The notes under the pieces: generated by a model
What the model was told of the DNA's origin: nothing
Databases searched by the model: none
What the model saw: the letters and a program-made list of their open reading frames with translations, nothing else
Shown here: positions 1 to 5,627 of the stretch, piece by piece
Layout of the letters: each line of letters opens with the position of its first letter
Position numbering within the stretch: position 1 is the stretch's first letter
Assembly (NCBI GenBank): GCA_030043335.1
Contig: JASHXX010000303.1
Coordinates: 1 to 7,302 of the forward strand
Length of the DNA: 7,302 nucleotides
Origin: Xanthobacteraceae bacterium
GTDB taxonomy: Bacteria > Pseudomonadota > Alphaproteobacteria > Rhizobiales > Xanthobacteraceae
Reading direction: 5' to 3'
Program-made: the position numbers and the translations under genes

Positions 1-162
1 AATTATCCAGATTTCTTTTGGCACACGGTGCAGCCTTATATCGCCGACGCCTTGCGCTACCTTCGGGTCACCCAGGAGGGCCAACTTTGGATTGCCATCC
101 TCTATGCGAACGTGTTTTCGATGGAACACAGAGGACAAATCATTCAGTACGCATCTTCCTGA
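1..162 (+). other. Open frame running in from left edge, unidentified
   Basis: Frame 1 is open from the window edge to a TGA at 160-162 (53 codons). The first part looks protein-like, with NYPDFFWHTVQPYIADALRY followed by a QLWIA motif. It faintly recalls short phage- or GNAT-like hypothetical proteins that carry a 'QLWIA' strand, but the match is from memory and too weak to name. The second half (from about codon 32) looks less protein-like. It is in the same frame as the cyclase/ATPase tail at 178-303 but separated from it by the stop, and the two do not read as one family. It could be the end of a gene starting outside the window, or another decayed scrap. Confidence 0.25.
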
Positions 163-177
163 CGGACACTGGGGGCC

Positions 178-303
178 CCGTGCGAACCTGAGCCGCAGCA
201 GACCCGCGAACTGCTCGCTCCGGTTTACGGGTGGTTCCCGGAGGGGTTCGATACGCGAGACCTCAAGGAGGCCAAAGCACTGCTTGAGGAGTTGGCACTA
301 TAG
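178..303 (+). pseudogene. 3' remnant of cyclase/ATPase-type signalling protein
   Basis: Frame 1 ends in a C-terminus with [20 protein letters not shown] followed by [10 protein letters not shown] and a TAG at 301-303. This is the typical tail of the large multidomain proteins (adenylate/guanylate cyclase domain, AAA-type ATPase domain, long TPR array) that are abundant in Bradyrhizobium and relatives. Clear family likeness begins at the QQTREL motif (196) and fades upstream, and a TGA lies at 160-162, so only about 35-40 residues of a protein normally near 1000 residues remain. No start codon or ribosome site precedes it. It is a relic and presumably non-functional. The upstream boundary is approximate; the family call is from memory of the conserved tail. 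Confidence 0.6.
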
Positions 304-451
304 CTTCCCAGGCGAATGTCTGTAGCGCCTTTAGACCACTTTCTGATTTCAGCCGACACGTCATCGCCGTCGAACCGGTAACCTGCGAACGTAAAAGTCC
401 CTTACCTTCGAGGCATAGAGTTCGCTGCCCTCCCGAAATGTAGTGTGAGGA

Positions 452-712
452 CTACTTGAATTCAGCGCCACACTTCTTTTCGACAACGCGAACTGTGGCC
501 GCGTCGGTGAATGTGCTCCCGGTGATTACGCTGTGGGTGTTGGCGACGACGATTGTGCCTGTTTGAGTGACACTCCCATCCGGGTCCTTCTTCCAAGCCT
601 CACAAGGAACTTTGTCGAGATCGTCGGGCCAAACTTGAATGTTATAGGTTTCGGCTTTTACGGTGCCACACAATGCCAGCATCATGACAGCAGCAACGAA
701 CGGTCGCATCAT
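452..712 (-). CDS. Small secreted hypothetical protein
   Basis: 86 residues. I recognise no named family. Residues 1-20 form a clean Sec signal peptide: a short basic start (MMRPF), a hydrophobic core (VAAVMMLALCG) and a cleavage site after VKA, leaving a mature protein of about 66 residues that begins ETYNIQVWPDD. The mature part is polar and rich in short beta-prone stretches (TGTIVVAN, ATVRVVEKK). It has two cysteines (in VPCEAW and KKCGAEF) that could form a disulfide in the periplasm. An in-frame ATG at 742 would add ten residues, but the ATG at 712 has a good ribosome site (GGGAGAG, six bases upstream) and puts the signal peptide at the N-terminus, so it is preferred. It stands alone; neither neighbour is on the same strand nearby. 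It appears intact, unlike the genes to its right. Confidence 0.65.
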   Translation of the reverse strand: MMRPFVAAVMMLALCGTVKAETYNIQVWPDDLDKVPCEAWKKDPDGSVTQTGTIVVANTHSVITGSTFTDAATVRVVEKKCGAEFK

Positions 713-718
713 AAGATG

Positions 719-725
719 CTCTCCC
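719..725 (-). promoter_or_regulatory. Ribosome binding site for secreted protein
   Basis: GGGAGAG on the minus strand, six bases before the ATG at 712. It decides the start: the longer reading from 742 would place this site inside the coding region. Confidence 0.5.
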
Positions 726-1038
726 GCGGGGCGGCAACTCACATCGAGTGGACTGTAGCAAACCCTTAATCGCTGGCGGAAGGGGAACTGCGTTCGATCG
801 GGACATCCGCTCCGGTGCCATTCTTCCCCGCACTTTTGGCGACGGCCCGAACAATTCGATGCGCATGGCGCACGGATTTCGAAACGGCCTCTTTCTCGAC
901 GTCGCTACCGACCGGGACGCGCTTATCACTGCGACGGCCCAAAAAGGGGCCGCCGAGGCAGGGGTGAGCGGGAGCGGGTTTGAGACGCAATTGCAGTCGC
1001 GCAGGACATGGCGTACCTTCACTCGCGAGCTGCCAGTC

Positions 1039-1072
1039 GGACGTGCCGTACGTCCTCGTAGCTATTTTTAGC
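1039..1072. repeat. Two adjacent short inverted repeats
   Basis: GGACGT (1039-1044) and ACGTCC (1050-1055) form a perfect 6-bp stem with a 5-base loop. GCTA/TAGC at 1061-1072 encloses TTTT. The first stem followed by the T run superficially resembles an intrinsic terminator, but the T run starts about nine bases after the stem and no plus-strand gene ends here. An operator for the downstream relic gene is the alternative. Function unknown. Confidence 0.25.
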
Positions 1073-1107
1073 GGCAGCCGCATGCCGTCGGCGGGCTCTC
1101 TCTGACC

Positions 1108-1113
1108 TATAAT
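1108..1113 (+). promoter_or_regulatory. Possible -10 box of the solute-binding protein gene
   Basis: A perfect TATAAT hexamer 82 bp before the start at 1196. At the usual spacing (1085-1090) the sequence is CCGTCG, which is not a -35 box, so this may be chance or an activator-dependent promoter. Confidence 0.2.
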
Positions 1114-1180
1114 TTTTCGTCTGTTCAATCGCGGGGAACGCTATGCGCTGCGCGCAAAGCGGTAATTCGTCCGTGAACGG

Positions 1181-1186
1181 GAGGGG
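1181..1186 (+). promoter_or_regulatory. Ribosome binding site of solute-binding protein relic
   Basis: GAGGGG. The ATG at 1190 is only three bases away, too close; the ATG at 1196 is nine bases away. The site therefore favours 1196 as the original start. Confidence 0.5.
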
Positions 1187-1195
1187 ACCATGACA

Positions 1196-2278
1196 ATGAA
1201 ACGGACTATCTCGCTGGGCCTGTTAGGAACCAGCCTCGTTCTCGCGGGCGGACTAGCTTTGGCCGCTGGCCAATACGGACCCGGTGTCACCGACACCGAA
1301 ATAAAGATCGGAAATACCAATCCTTATAGCGGCCCGGCTTCGAGCTGCGGCATTATCGGTAAGTCGGAAGCCGCCTACTTCGCCATGATCAATGATCAGG
1401 GCGGTATCAACGGCCGCAAGATCACCTTCATTAGTCGAGATGACGGTTATAGCCCGCCAAAGACAGTCGAACAGGTGCGCCAGCTGGGTTGAACAAGATG
1501 GGGTGCTGGCGCTTTTCCAAACCCTCGGCACGCCGCCCAATTCAGCGATCCGGGAGTACCTGAATGATAACAAGGTGCCGCAATTGTTCGTCGCTACTGG
1601 TGCCAACAAGTGGAACGACCCAAAGCACTATCCGTGGACAATAGGTTGGCAGCCCAGTTATCAGGTCGAGGCGCGCATCTACGCCCATTACATCCTAAAG
1701 AATATTCCGGACGCTAAGATCGCCGTGCTGTACCAAAACGACGATTTCGGTAAGGACTACCTCATCGGTCTGCGCGCCGGGCTCGGCGATAAGGCGGACA
1801 AGTTGATCGTGGCCACCGAGACCTATGAGACCACCGACGCGACCACCGATTCCCAAATCGTTTCCCTACACGGCAGTGGTGCAAATGTTCTGCTGAATAT
1901 AGCCATCCCCAAATTTGCGGTGCAGGCGTTTCGCAAGGTCTACGACCTCGGCTGGAAGCCGACGCACATCCTCAGCAATGTGTCGAGTTCGGTCGGGGTG
2001 GTTATGCGGCCCGTGGGAGCCGAGAAGAGCACCGGCATCATTTCGGCGACCTATCTTAAGGATCCCACCGATCCGCAATGGCAGGACACGCCCGAATAGA
2101 AGGAATGGCTGGCCTGGATGAAGAAGTATAATACATTGGGCAATATAGCCGACGGCTTCACCGTTTATGGGTACTCGGCCGCGCAGACCATGGTCGCGGT
2201 CCTCAAACAATGCGGCAACGACCTGACTCGCGAGAACCTGATGAAGCAAGCGGCCAGCATCGACGACTTGAAACTGCC
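1196..2278 (+). pseudogene. Broken LivK-like ABC solute-binding protein
   Basis: Relic of a periplasmic receptor of the branched-chain amino acid / amide type (Peripla_BP_6, LivK-like). Intact members capture a ligand for a LivHMGF-type ABC importer. Residues 1-24 are a signal peptide (MKRTISLG, hydrophobic core, ALA/AA cleavage region). Family hallmarks follow in order: TDTEIKIGNTNPYSGPAS, INDQGGINGRKI, DDGYSPPKTVEQVR, FQTLGTPPN, VPQLFVATGA, AVLYQNDDFGKDYL and [14 protein letters not shown]. Three lesions are visible. First, an extra G in the GGG at 1486-1488 shifts frame 2 to frame 3; removing one G restores QLVEQDGVL. Second, an in-frame TAG at 2097-2099 stands where relatives would have an aromatic residue before KEWLAWM. 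Third, similarity stops near 2278 after SIDDLKLP, losing about 40-50 C-terminal residues of a protein normally about 400 long. No transporter subunits lie nearby. The remaining text is well preserved, which suggests recent decay. Confidence 0.85.
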
Positions 2279-2356
2279 CTGCCGCAAGGCGGCGTCCTGA
2301 TCGTCTACGACGCGATCATCGACGATGAGCGCCGGGATAATGCGTTCGGTCTGCTC
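2279..2356 (+). pseudogene. O-methyltransferase fragment, C-terminal half piece
   Basis: Frame 2 reads [16 protein letters not shown] and, directly after it, [10 protein letters not shown], 26 residues in all. This matches, from memory, the conserved stretch of SAM-dependent O-methyltransferases (acetylserotonin/hydroxyindole O-methyltransferase-like) that follows the catalytic region: 'ALPxGGxLIVYExxIDDdRRxNAFGLL'. In intact proteins it continues into MSLNML; here it breaks off after GLL into unrelated codons. It begins directly where the solute-binding protein similarity ends, at a CTGCC-CTGCC tandem (2274-2283) that may be the microhomology at which the two were joined. The counterpart piece lies just to the right on the opposite strand. 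Non-functional. Confidence 0.6.
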
Positions 2357-2362
2357 CGCAGC

Positions 2363-2437
2363 ATCGACGAATGTCTTGTGATCGTTCCACGGGAATTTGG
2401 CAGCTAGGACTTGCGCCGCGCCGGCACCGCGCTCTAT
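2363..2437 (-). pseudogene. O-methyltransferase fragment, inverted middle piece
   Basis: On the minus strand, [10 protein letters not shown] is followed by [12 protein letters not shown]. Bradyrhizobium-type O-methyltransferases carry a 'AxxLAAKFPWxDYKTFVDVG' segment just before the SAM-binding glycine motif. The likeness stops at FVD, exactly where the glycine motif (VGTAxG) should follow. Together with the plus-strand fragment at 2279-2356 it looks like the same gene cut twice and rejoined with one piece inverted. Upstream on this strand it abuts the truncated end of the cyclase gene (2439). The piece is short (about 25 codons), so the call rests on the KFPWND-KTFVD motif. Confidence 0.45.
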
Positions 2438-2438
2438 G

Positions 2439-3908
2439 CATCAGGTAGTCGCGCGGACTGAGCCGAATCGCCTCCTCAAGGGCGATGATTGAGCTGTCGG
2501 GCTCGCCGCCGAAACTCAAAGCAACGCCCAGATAGCCGCGTGCAAAACTTGAGTTCGGATCGAGTTCAATCGCGCGTTTTAGGCGCTTGATGGCGTCGTC
2601 ATGCCTGTTGGCGAACAGCTCGTATATGCCAAGTGCTGTATGAGCAATGGCGTCCTGATCGTCAGCTGTGACAGCGCGACGCGCGGCGTCAGCCACCCGC
2701 TCATTGGATTCGGGTAAAGTCTCCTTAGTCCACTCAAAGACTCCGCCCATGTGCCAATTGAAGGCGAGGTCGGCGAGCGCCATAGCGTTCTTTGGATCGC
2801 GCTGTAAGACTTCGTCGATCAGGCGGAACGCCTCAAGACAGTTTTCACGCGTCAGCTGACTGACATGCCAATGGGCGCGCATCACACGCTCCCAAAGACC
2901 AAGCTCGGCTGCCTCCTTGTCGTGAACCCGTCGAATCTCCGCCGCAACAATTCCCGGCGCGATGGCACCAATGATGCTGTGGGTGATCTCGTCCTGAATC
3001 GCGAAAATGTCTTCCAGTGCGCGATCGTAGCGGTCCGCCCAGACCTGATGACCATCCGTTGCATCGATTAACTGCGCTGTAATGCGAACGCGATTGCCGG
3101 CCTTGCGCACGCTACCCTCGAGGACGTAGCGCACACCAAGTTCACGACCGAGCTGGCGTACATCGACAGATTTGCCCTTGTAAGAGAACGACGAGTTACG
3201 AGCAATGACAAATAGCCAATGCGCCTTCGACAGCGCTGTGATGACTTCCTCTGCGATGCCGTCCGCGAAAAACTCCTGTTCCGGATCACCGCTCAGGTTC
3301 TGGAATGCAAGCACTGCGATTGAGGGCTTGTCCGGCAACGCGAGGCCACCGCTAGCTGTCTGACCGACAGATGTCGGCGTGTCGGGGCGCAACTGATAGA
3401 CGCGGACCGGGCGCGCAATGTTTTTGAGTTCCTGCTCGCCGGAATCCTGAAAATTCACGTCGAGCTTGCCGCGGATCTGCCGATAGGTGTCGTCGGAGAT
3501 GCAGATGCCACCCGGCTGGGCGATGCTTTCCAGCCGTGCAGCAATGTTAACACCATCGCCGAAGATATCACCGTCCTCGATCATGATGTCGCCGACATGG
3601 ATGCCCATGCGCAGTTCGATCCGCTGGTCCGGCGGCACGCTCGCATTGCGCTGCACCATGCCGCGCTGCGACTCGACGGCGCAGCAGGCGGCGTCCACCG
3701 CGCTGGCGAACTCGATGAGAAGTCCGTCGCCGGTGCGTTTAACAATGCGGCCTCGGTGAGCCGAGATCGTCGGTTCCTAAAATTCACGCCGATGCGCGTT
3801 GAGCCGGGCGAGCGTGCCCTCCTCATCAGCGCCCATTAGCCTGCTGTAGCCAGCAACATCCCCCGCGAGGATGGCCGCAAGCCGCCGCTCCACACGCTGT
3901 TCGGCCAT
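2439..3908 (-). pseudogene. Truncated class III adenylate cyclase–TolB-like–TPR protein
   Basis: About 490 codons remain of a protein family usually near 580-600 residues. Intact members make cAMP from ATP in the cytoplasm; the partners of the TolB-like and TPR parts are not known. Class III cyclase domain, residues 1-173: metal Asp D17 in LAGDVAGYSRLM, K57 and second metal Asp D61 in RIVKRTGDGLLIEF, adenine-type D114 with N121 and R125 in GDIFGDGVNIAARLE. All key catalytic residues are therefore present. A TolB-like domain (COG5616 type) follows at about 193-320 (PSIAVLAFQNLSGDPEQEFF), then TPRs from about 330 (IELDPNSSFARGYLGVALSF). Codon 44 is TAG (3779-3777) after AHRREF, where relatives have leucine or a similar residue, so translation from the ATG at 3908 would stop at 43 residues. 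A restart downstream would lack D17. Similarity ends at LSPRDYLM (2439), losing the last TPRs; the open frame runs on without likeness to about 2316. Ribosome site AAGGGGG (3926-3920) is 11 bases before the ATG. Confidence 0.85.
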
Positions 3909-4137
3909 AGTTTTAAGCGCCCCCTTGCACTGGAACTTACTCTGGCATTGACACCAAGTCTATCGAAGGAGCGCGCCATGTCTCAGTCGGGTCATTTTCG
4001 ACCGATGCAGCCGGTCTTGCCTGCCGGTCGATGTCCGCTTCACCCCGAAAGCGTCGGTCGCTGGCCGAAAGGCAAGGTGTAGCGACGTGCCAATTGCGTG
4101 ATGCCGCCTCGGAGCAAAATGTCCCCTCATCACCTGA
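3909..4137. other. Intergenic, probable dispersed relic sequence
   Basis: Leader of the cyclase relic, then DNA without a convincing gene. A 34-codon frame starts at ATG 3978 with AAGGAG six bases upstream (MSQSGHFRPMQ..., ends 4082). It has no recognised family. Its wording resembles spurious short ORFs ('MSQSGH...') that recur between Bradyrhizobium genes, so this is more likely part of a dispersed non-coding relic. A 7-bp direct repeat GCCGGTC occurs at 4010-4016 and 4023-4029. Confidence 0.35.
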
Positions 4138-4266
4138 TTCGATTACCTCATCGGCGCGGAGCAGAATCGACGTTGACGGATCAACACCGATCGCTTTGGC
4201 AGTTTTCAGGTTGATGACTGACTCGAAGCGTTCTATCTGCTAGATGGGAACATCAACGGGCTTCGC
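4138..4266 (-). pseudogene. C-terminal remnant of COG2984-type ABC solute-binding protein
   Basis: Minus-strand translation gives AKPVDVPI, an in-frame TAG (4242-4240), then QIERFESVINLKTAKAIGVD and STSILLRADEVIE. This is the very conserved C-terminus ('KPADLPVEQxxKFELVINLKTAKALGLxxPxxLLxRADEVIE') of the COG2984/TrpX-like ABC transporter substrate-binding proteins, highly multi-copy in Bradyrhizobium. Only about 43 codons survive. The amber replaces the E or Q of 'VEQ'. The normal stop just after RADEVIE is also lost (TCA at 4137-4135). No N-terminal lobe, signal peptide or transporter genes are visible upstream. The plus strand of the same DNA reads ITSSARSR...ALAVFRLMT, the shadow frame often mis-annotated as a hypothetical protein. 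Confidence 0.7.
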
Positions 4267-4559
4267 CTTTTTCACCTCAGCCTGAGGCGCCAATTGTAGC
4301 CAGCGTGGCGTGCCGTACCGCCGTTACGCGGCATAGTGAGGCTTCCTCTCTCTCTAATTAATGAGCGTGCCGCGTTGCGATGCCTCGATCGCATCGGCAT
4401 TGTCGAGACTGACCCCTGAACCCGGAAAATGCTGCCCGGATCCATGCACCCAAGCACTACCCAAAATGGGGTGTCGCGACGCGCCAAGGGCGTCAAGCGA
4501 CGTTTGTTGGCGGTTTTGAACCATGCCGTTCCAAAAGACCGCTTTCGTGCGAATCTTCG
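4267..4559. other. Intergenic stretch without a gene
   Basis: About 290 bp. A minus-strand open frame (4496-4272) reads RRDTPFWVVLGCMDPGS, which resembles short phrases seen in spurious ORFs between Bradyrhizobium genes, so this may be another dispersed relic. It has no ribosome site and no recognisable domain. I see nothing else here beyond degraded sequence next to the COG2984-type remnant. Confidence 0.35.
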
Positions 4560-4582
4560 ACTAGAATTGCCGGCGGTCTAGT
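4560..4582. promoter_or_regulatory. Inverted repeat ACTAGA-N11-TCTAGT
   Basis: Perfect 6-bp arms (4560-4565 and 4577-4582) separated by 11 bases, about 120 bp before the dehydrogenase start. Both arms contain CTAG, a tetranucleotide generally scarce in bacterial genomes, which makes a chance pair less likely. The spacing fits a dimeric DNA-binding protein; the protein is unknown. Confidence 0.35.
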
Positions 4583-4607
4583 GCTGGTTGGCCGGGCATA
4601 GTCAACA

Positions 4608-4624
4608 CGATCCGAGGATCGGAT
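4608..4624. promoter_or_regulatory. Nested palindromes with ATCCGA half-sites
   Basis: CGATCC-GA-GGATCG (4608-4621) and ATCCGA-GGA-TCGGAT (4610-4624) overlap, both perfect. They lie about 80-95 bp upstream of the dehydrogenase start. The ATCCGA half-site recurs at 4663-4668. Candidate operator for the dehydrogenase–hydrolase operon. Confidence 0.35.
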
Positions 4625-4659
4625 TCAGGGCCTTTCGCGAAGCGGCGCTTGCATCTTCG

Positions 4660-4672
4660 AAAATCCGATTTT
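4660..4672. promoter_or_regulatory. Palindrome AAAATC-C-GATTTT
   Basis: Perfect 6-bp arms around one base, containing a third copy of ATCCGA (4663-4668). It sits about 32 bp before the dehydrogenase start. A weak -35-like TTGCAT at 4649-4654 would place it in a promoter spacer, where a repressor site is common, but the matching -10 (TGTTCA at 4672) is poor. Confidence 0.3.
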
Positions 4673-4689
4673 GTTCAATGGCTCCGTTC

Positions 4690-4695
4690 GAGGGA
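4690..4695 (+). promoter_or_regulatory. Ribosome binding site of dehydrogenase gene
   Basis: GAGGGA eight bases before the ATG at 4704. It argues against the in-frame TTG at 4671, which would add eleven residues ahead of the Rossmann strand. Confidence 0.5.
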
Positions 4696-4703
4696 ATACA
4701 AGG

Positions 4704-5606
4704 ATGGTGGAAAGAGTCGTTGGTTTTATTGGCGTGGGGCGCATGGGCAGCCACATGTCGAGACGGCTTGTTGCAGCCGATCACAAAGTAGTGGTCTTTG
4801 ATGCCGATCCACGTGCCCTACAGCGGGCGACCGCAGCGGGCGCCAGCGCGGCGCATTCGCCTGCCGATGTCGCGTCCCAGGCCGAAATCGTGATGGCCAG
4901 CTTGCCGACGCCCGATATCGTCAGCACAGTCGCGCTTTCGTCAAACGGCGTTGCGATGGGAACGAAGATCAAAACTTTCATCGACTTATCGACGACCGGT
5001 CCTCGCGTCGCAAGCGAGGTCGCCAAAAGCCTAGCCGCAAAGGGAATCGTTGCCGTGGATGCGCCGGTAAGCGGCGGCCCCTCTGGCGCCGAGAAGGGGA
5101 CGCTTGCAGTCATGGTTTCCGGGCCAAAAAGCCTGAGCGGCGAGTTGACGTCCATTCTCGGTGTCATTGGAAAGGTATTCTGGGTCGGCGAGCGTCCCGG
5201 TCTCGGCCAGACGATGAAGCTTTGCAACAATCTTCTTTCTGCCGCCGCCATCGCAATTACATCTGAAGCCCTGGTGATGGGAACGAAAGCCGGGCTCGAC
5301 CCTGCAGTCATGCTCGACGTCATTAACGCCGGCAGCGGTCGTAACACGGCGACCGCAGATAAGTTTCCGCGCTGCGTGCTGCCGCGGAAGTTCGATTTCG
5401 GTTTTGCGACCGATCTCCTCTATAAGGACGTCCGGCTTTGCCTCGAAGAGGGCGAACGACTTGGCGTGCCAATGATGGTCGGCAATGCGGTGCGACAGCT
5501 GATCGGTATTGCTAAAACACTCAACGGGCCGGATTCGGACATTACGGAGATCGTGCAGACCGTTGAGCAATGGGCTGGCGTTGAAGTGAAATCGAATGAG
5601 CGTTGA
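4704..5606 (+). CDS. 3-hydroxyisobutyrate dehydrogenase family oxidoreductase
   Basis: 300 residues, the normal length for the beta-hydroxyacid dehydrogenase family (3-hydroxyisobutyrate, tartronate semialdehyde, 6-phosphogluconate type), which oxidises beta-hydroxyacids or reduces the matching semialdehydes with NAD(P) in the cytoplasm. The N-terminal Rossmann fold carries GFIGVGRMG (glycines 10, 12, 15). The second strand ends VVVFDADP, and the acidic D33 favours NAD over NADP. The substrate signature DAPVSGGPSGAEKGTLAVMV lies at 119-138, the catalytic lysine K172 is in GQTMKLCNN, and the C-terminal helical part includes KDVRLCLEEGERLGVPM. All hallmark residues are present and the frame is intact. 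The start at 4704 is set by GAGGGA and by the Rossmann strand beginning at residue 5. It leads an apparent operon with the hydrolase 21 bp downstream, below a cluster of palindromes. The substrate is not decidable from sequence; a glyoxylate/succinic semialdehyde reductase or another beta-hydroxyacid is possible. Confidence 0.9.
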   Translation: MVERVVGFIGVGRMGSHMSRRLVAADHKVVVFDADPRALQRATAAGASAAHSPADVASQAEIVMASLPTPDIVSTVALSSNGVAMGTKIKTFIDLSTTGPRVASEVAKSLAAKGIVAVDAPVSGGPSGAEKGTLAVMVSGPKSLSGELTSILGVIGKVFWVGERPGLGQTMKLCNNLLSAAAIAITSEALVMGTKAGLDPAVMLDVINAGSGRNTATADKFPRCVLPRKFDFGFATDLLYKDVRLCLEEGERLGVPMMVGNAVRQLIGIAKTLNGPDSDITEIVQTVEQWAGVEVKSNER

Positions 5607-5627
5607 TTGTCGTGGGCGTAGACTGTC

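Larger units (their letters stand above)
713..1195. other. Intergenic stretch without a convincing gene
   Basis: About 480 bp between the secreted protein (minus) and the solute-binding protein relic (plus), which are divergent. Several overlapping open frames of 100-126 codons exist on both strands, but none shows a recognisable motif, a credible ribosome site or family likeness; they are what high-GC DNA gives by chance. The stretch holds a 6-bp inverted repeat GGACGT/ACGTCC (1039-1055), a GCTA/TAGC mini-palindrome around a T run (1061-1072), and a TATAAT hexamer at 1108-1113. It should contain the promoters of both flanking genes. Confidence 0.5.

Noticed and set aside
642..1128. Overlapping frames of 107-126 codons on both strands
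   Set aside because: No family likeness, no ribosome site, mutually overlapping, and composition typical of chance frames in high-GC DNA.
2281..2407. Plus-strand frame to 2407 as a real short gene
   Set aside because: Only 2279-2356 has family likeness; the rest is antisense to the second methyltransferase piece, so it is a junction frame.
3487..3839. Plus-strand frames opposite the cyclase domain
   Set aside because: Antisense shadows of the well-recognised cyclase catalytic domain.
4781..5347. 188-codon minus-strand frame inside the dehydrogenase gene
   Set aside because: Shadow of the dehydrogenase; no motif or ribosome site.
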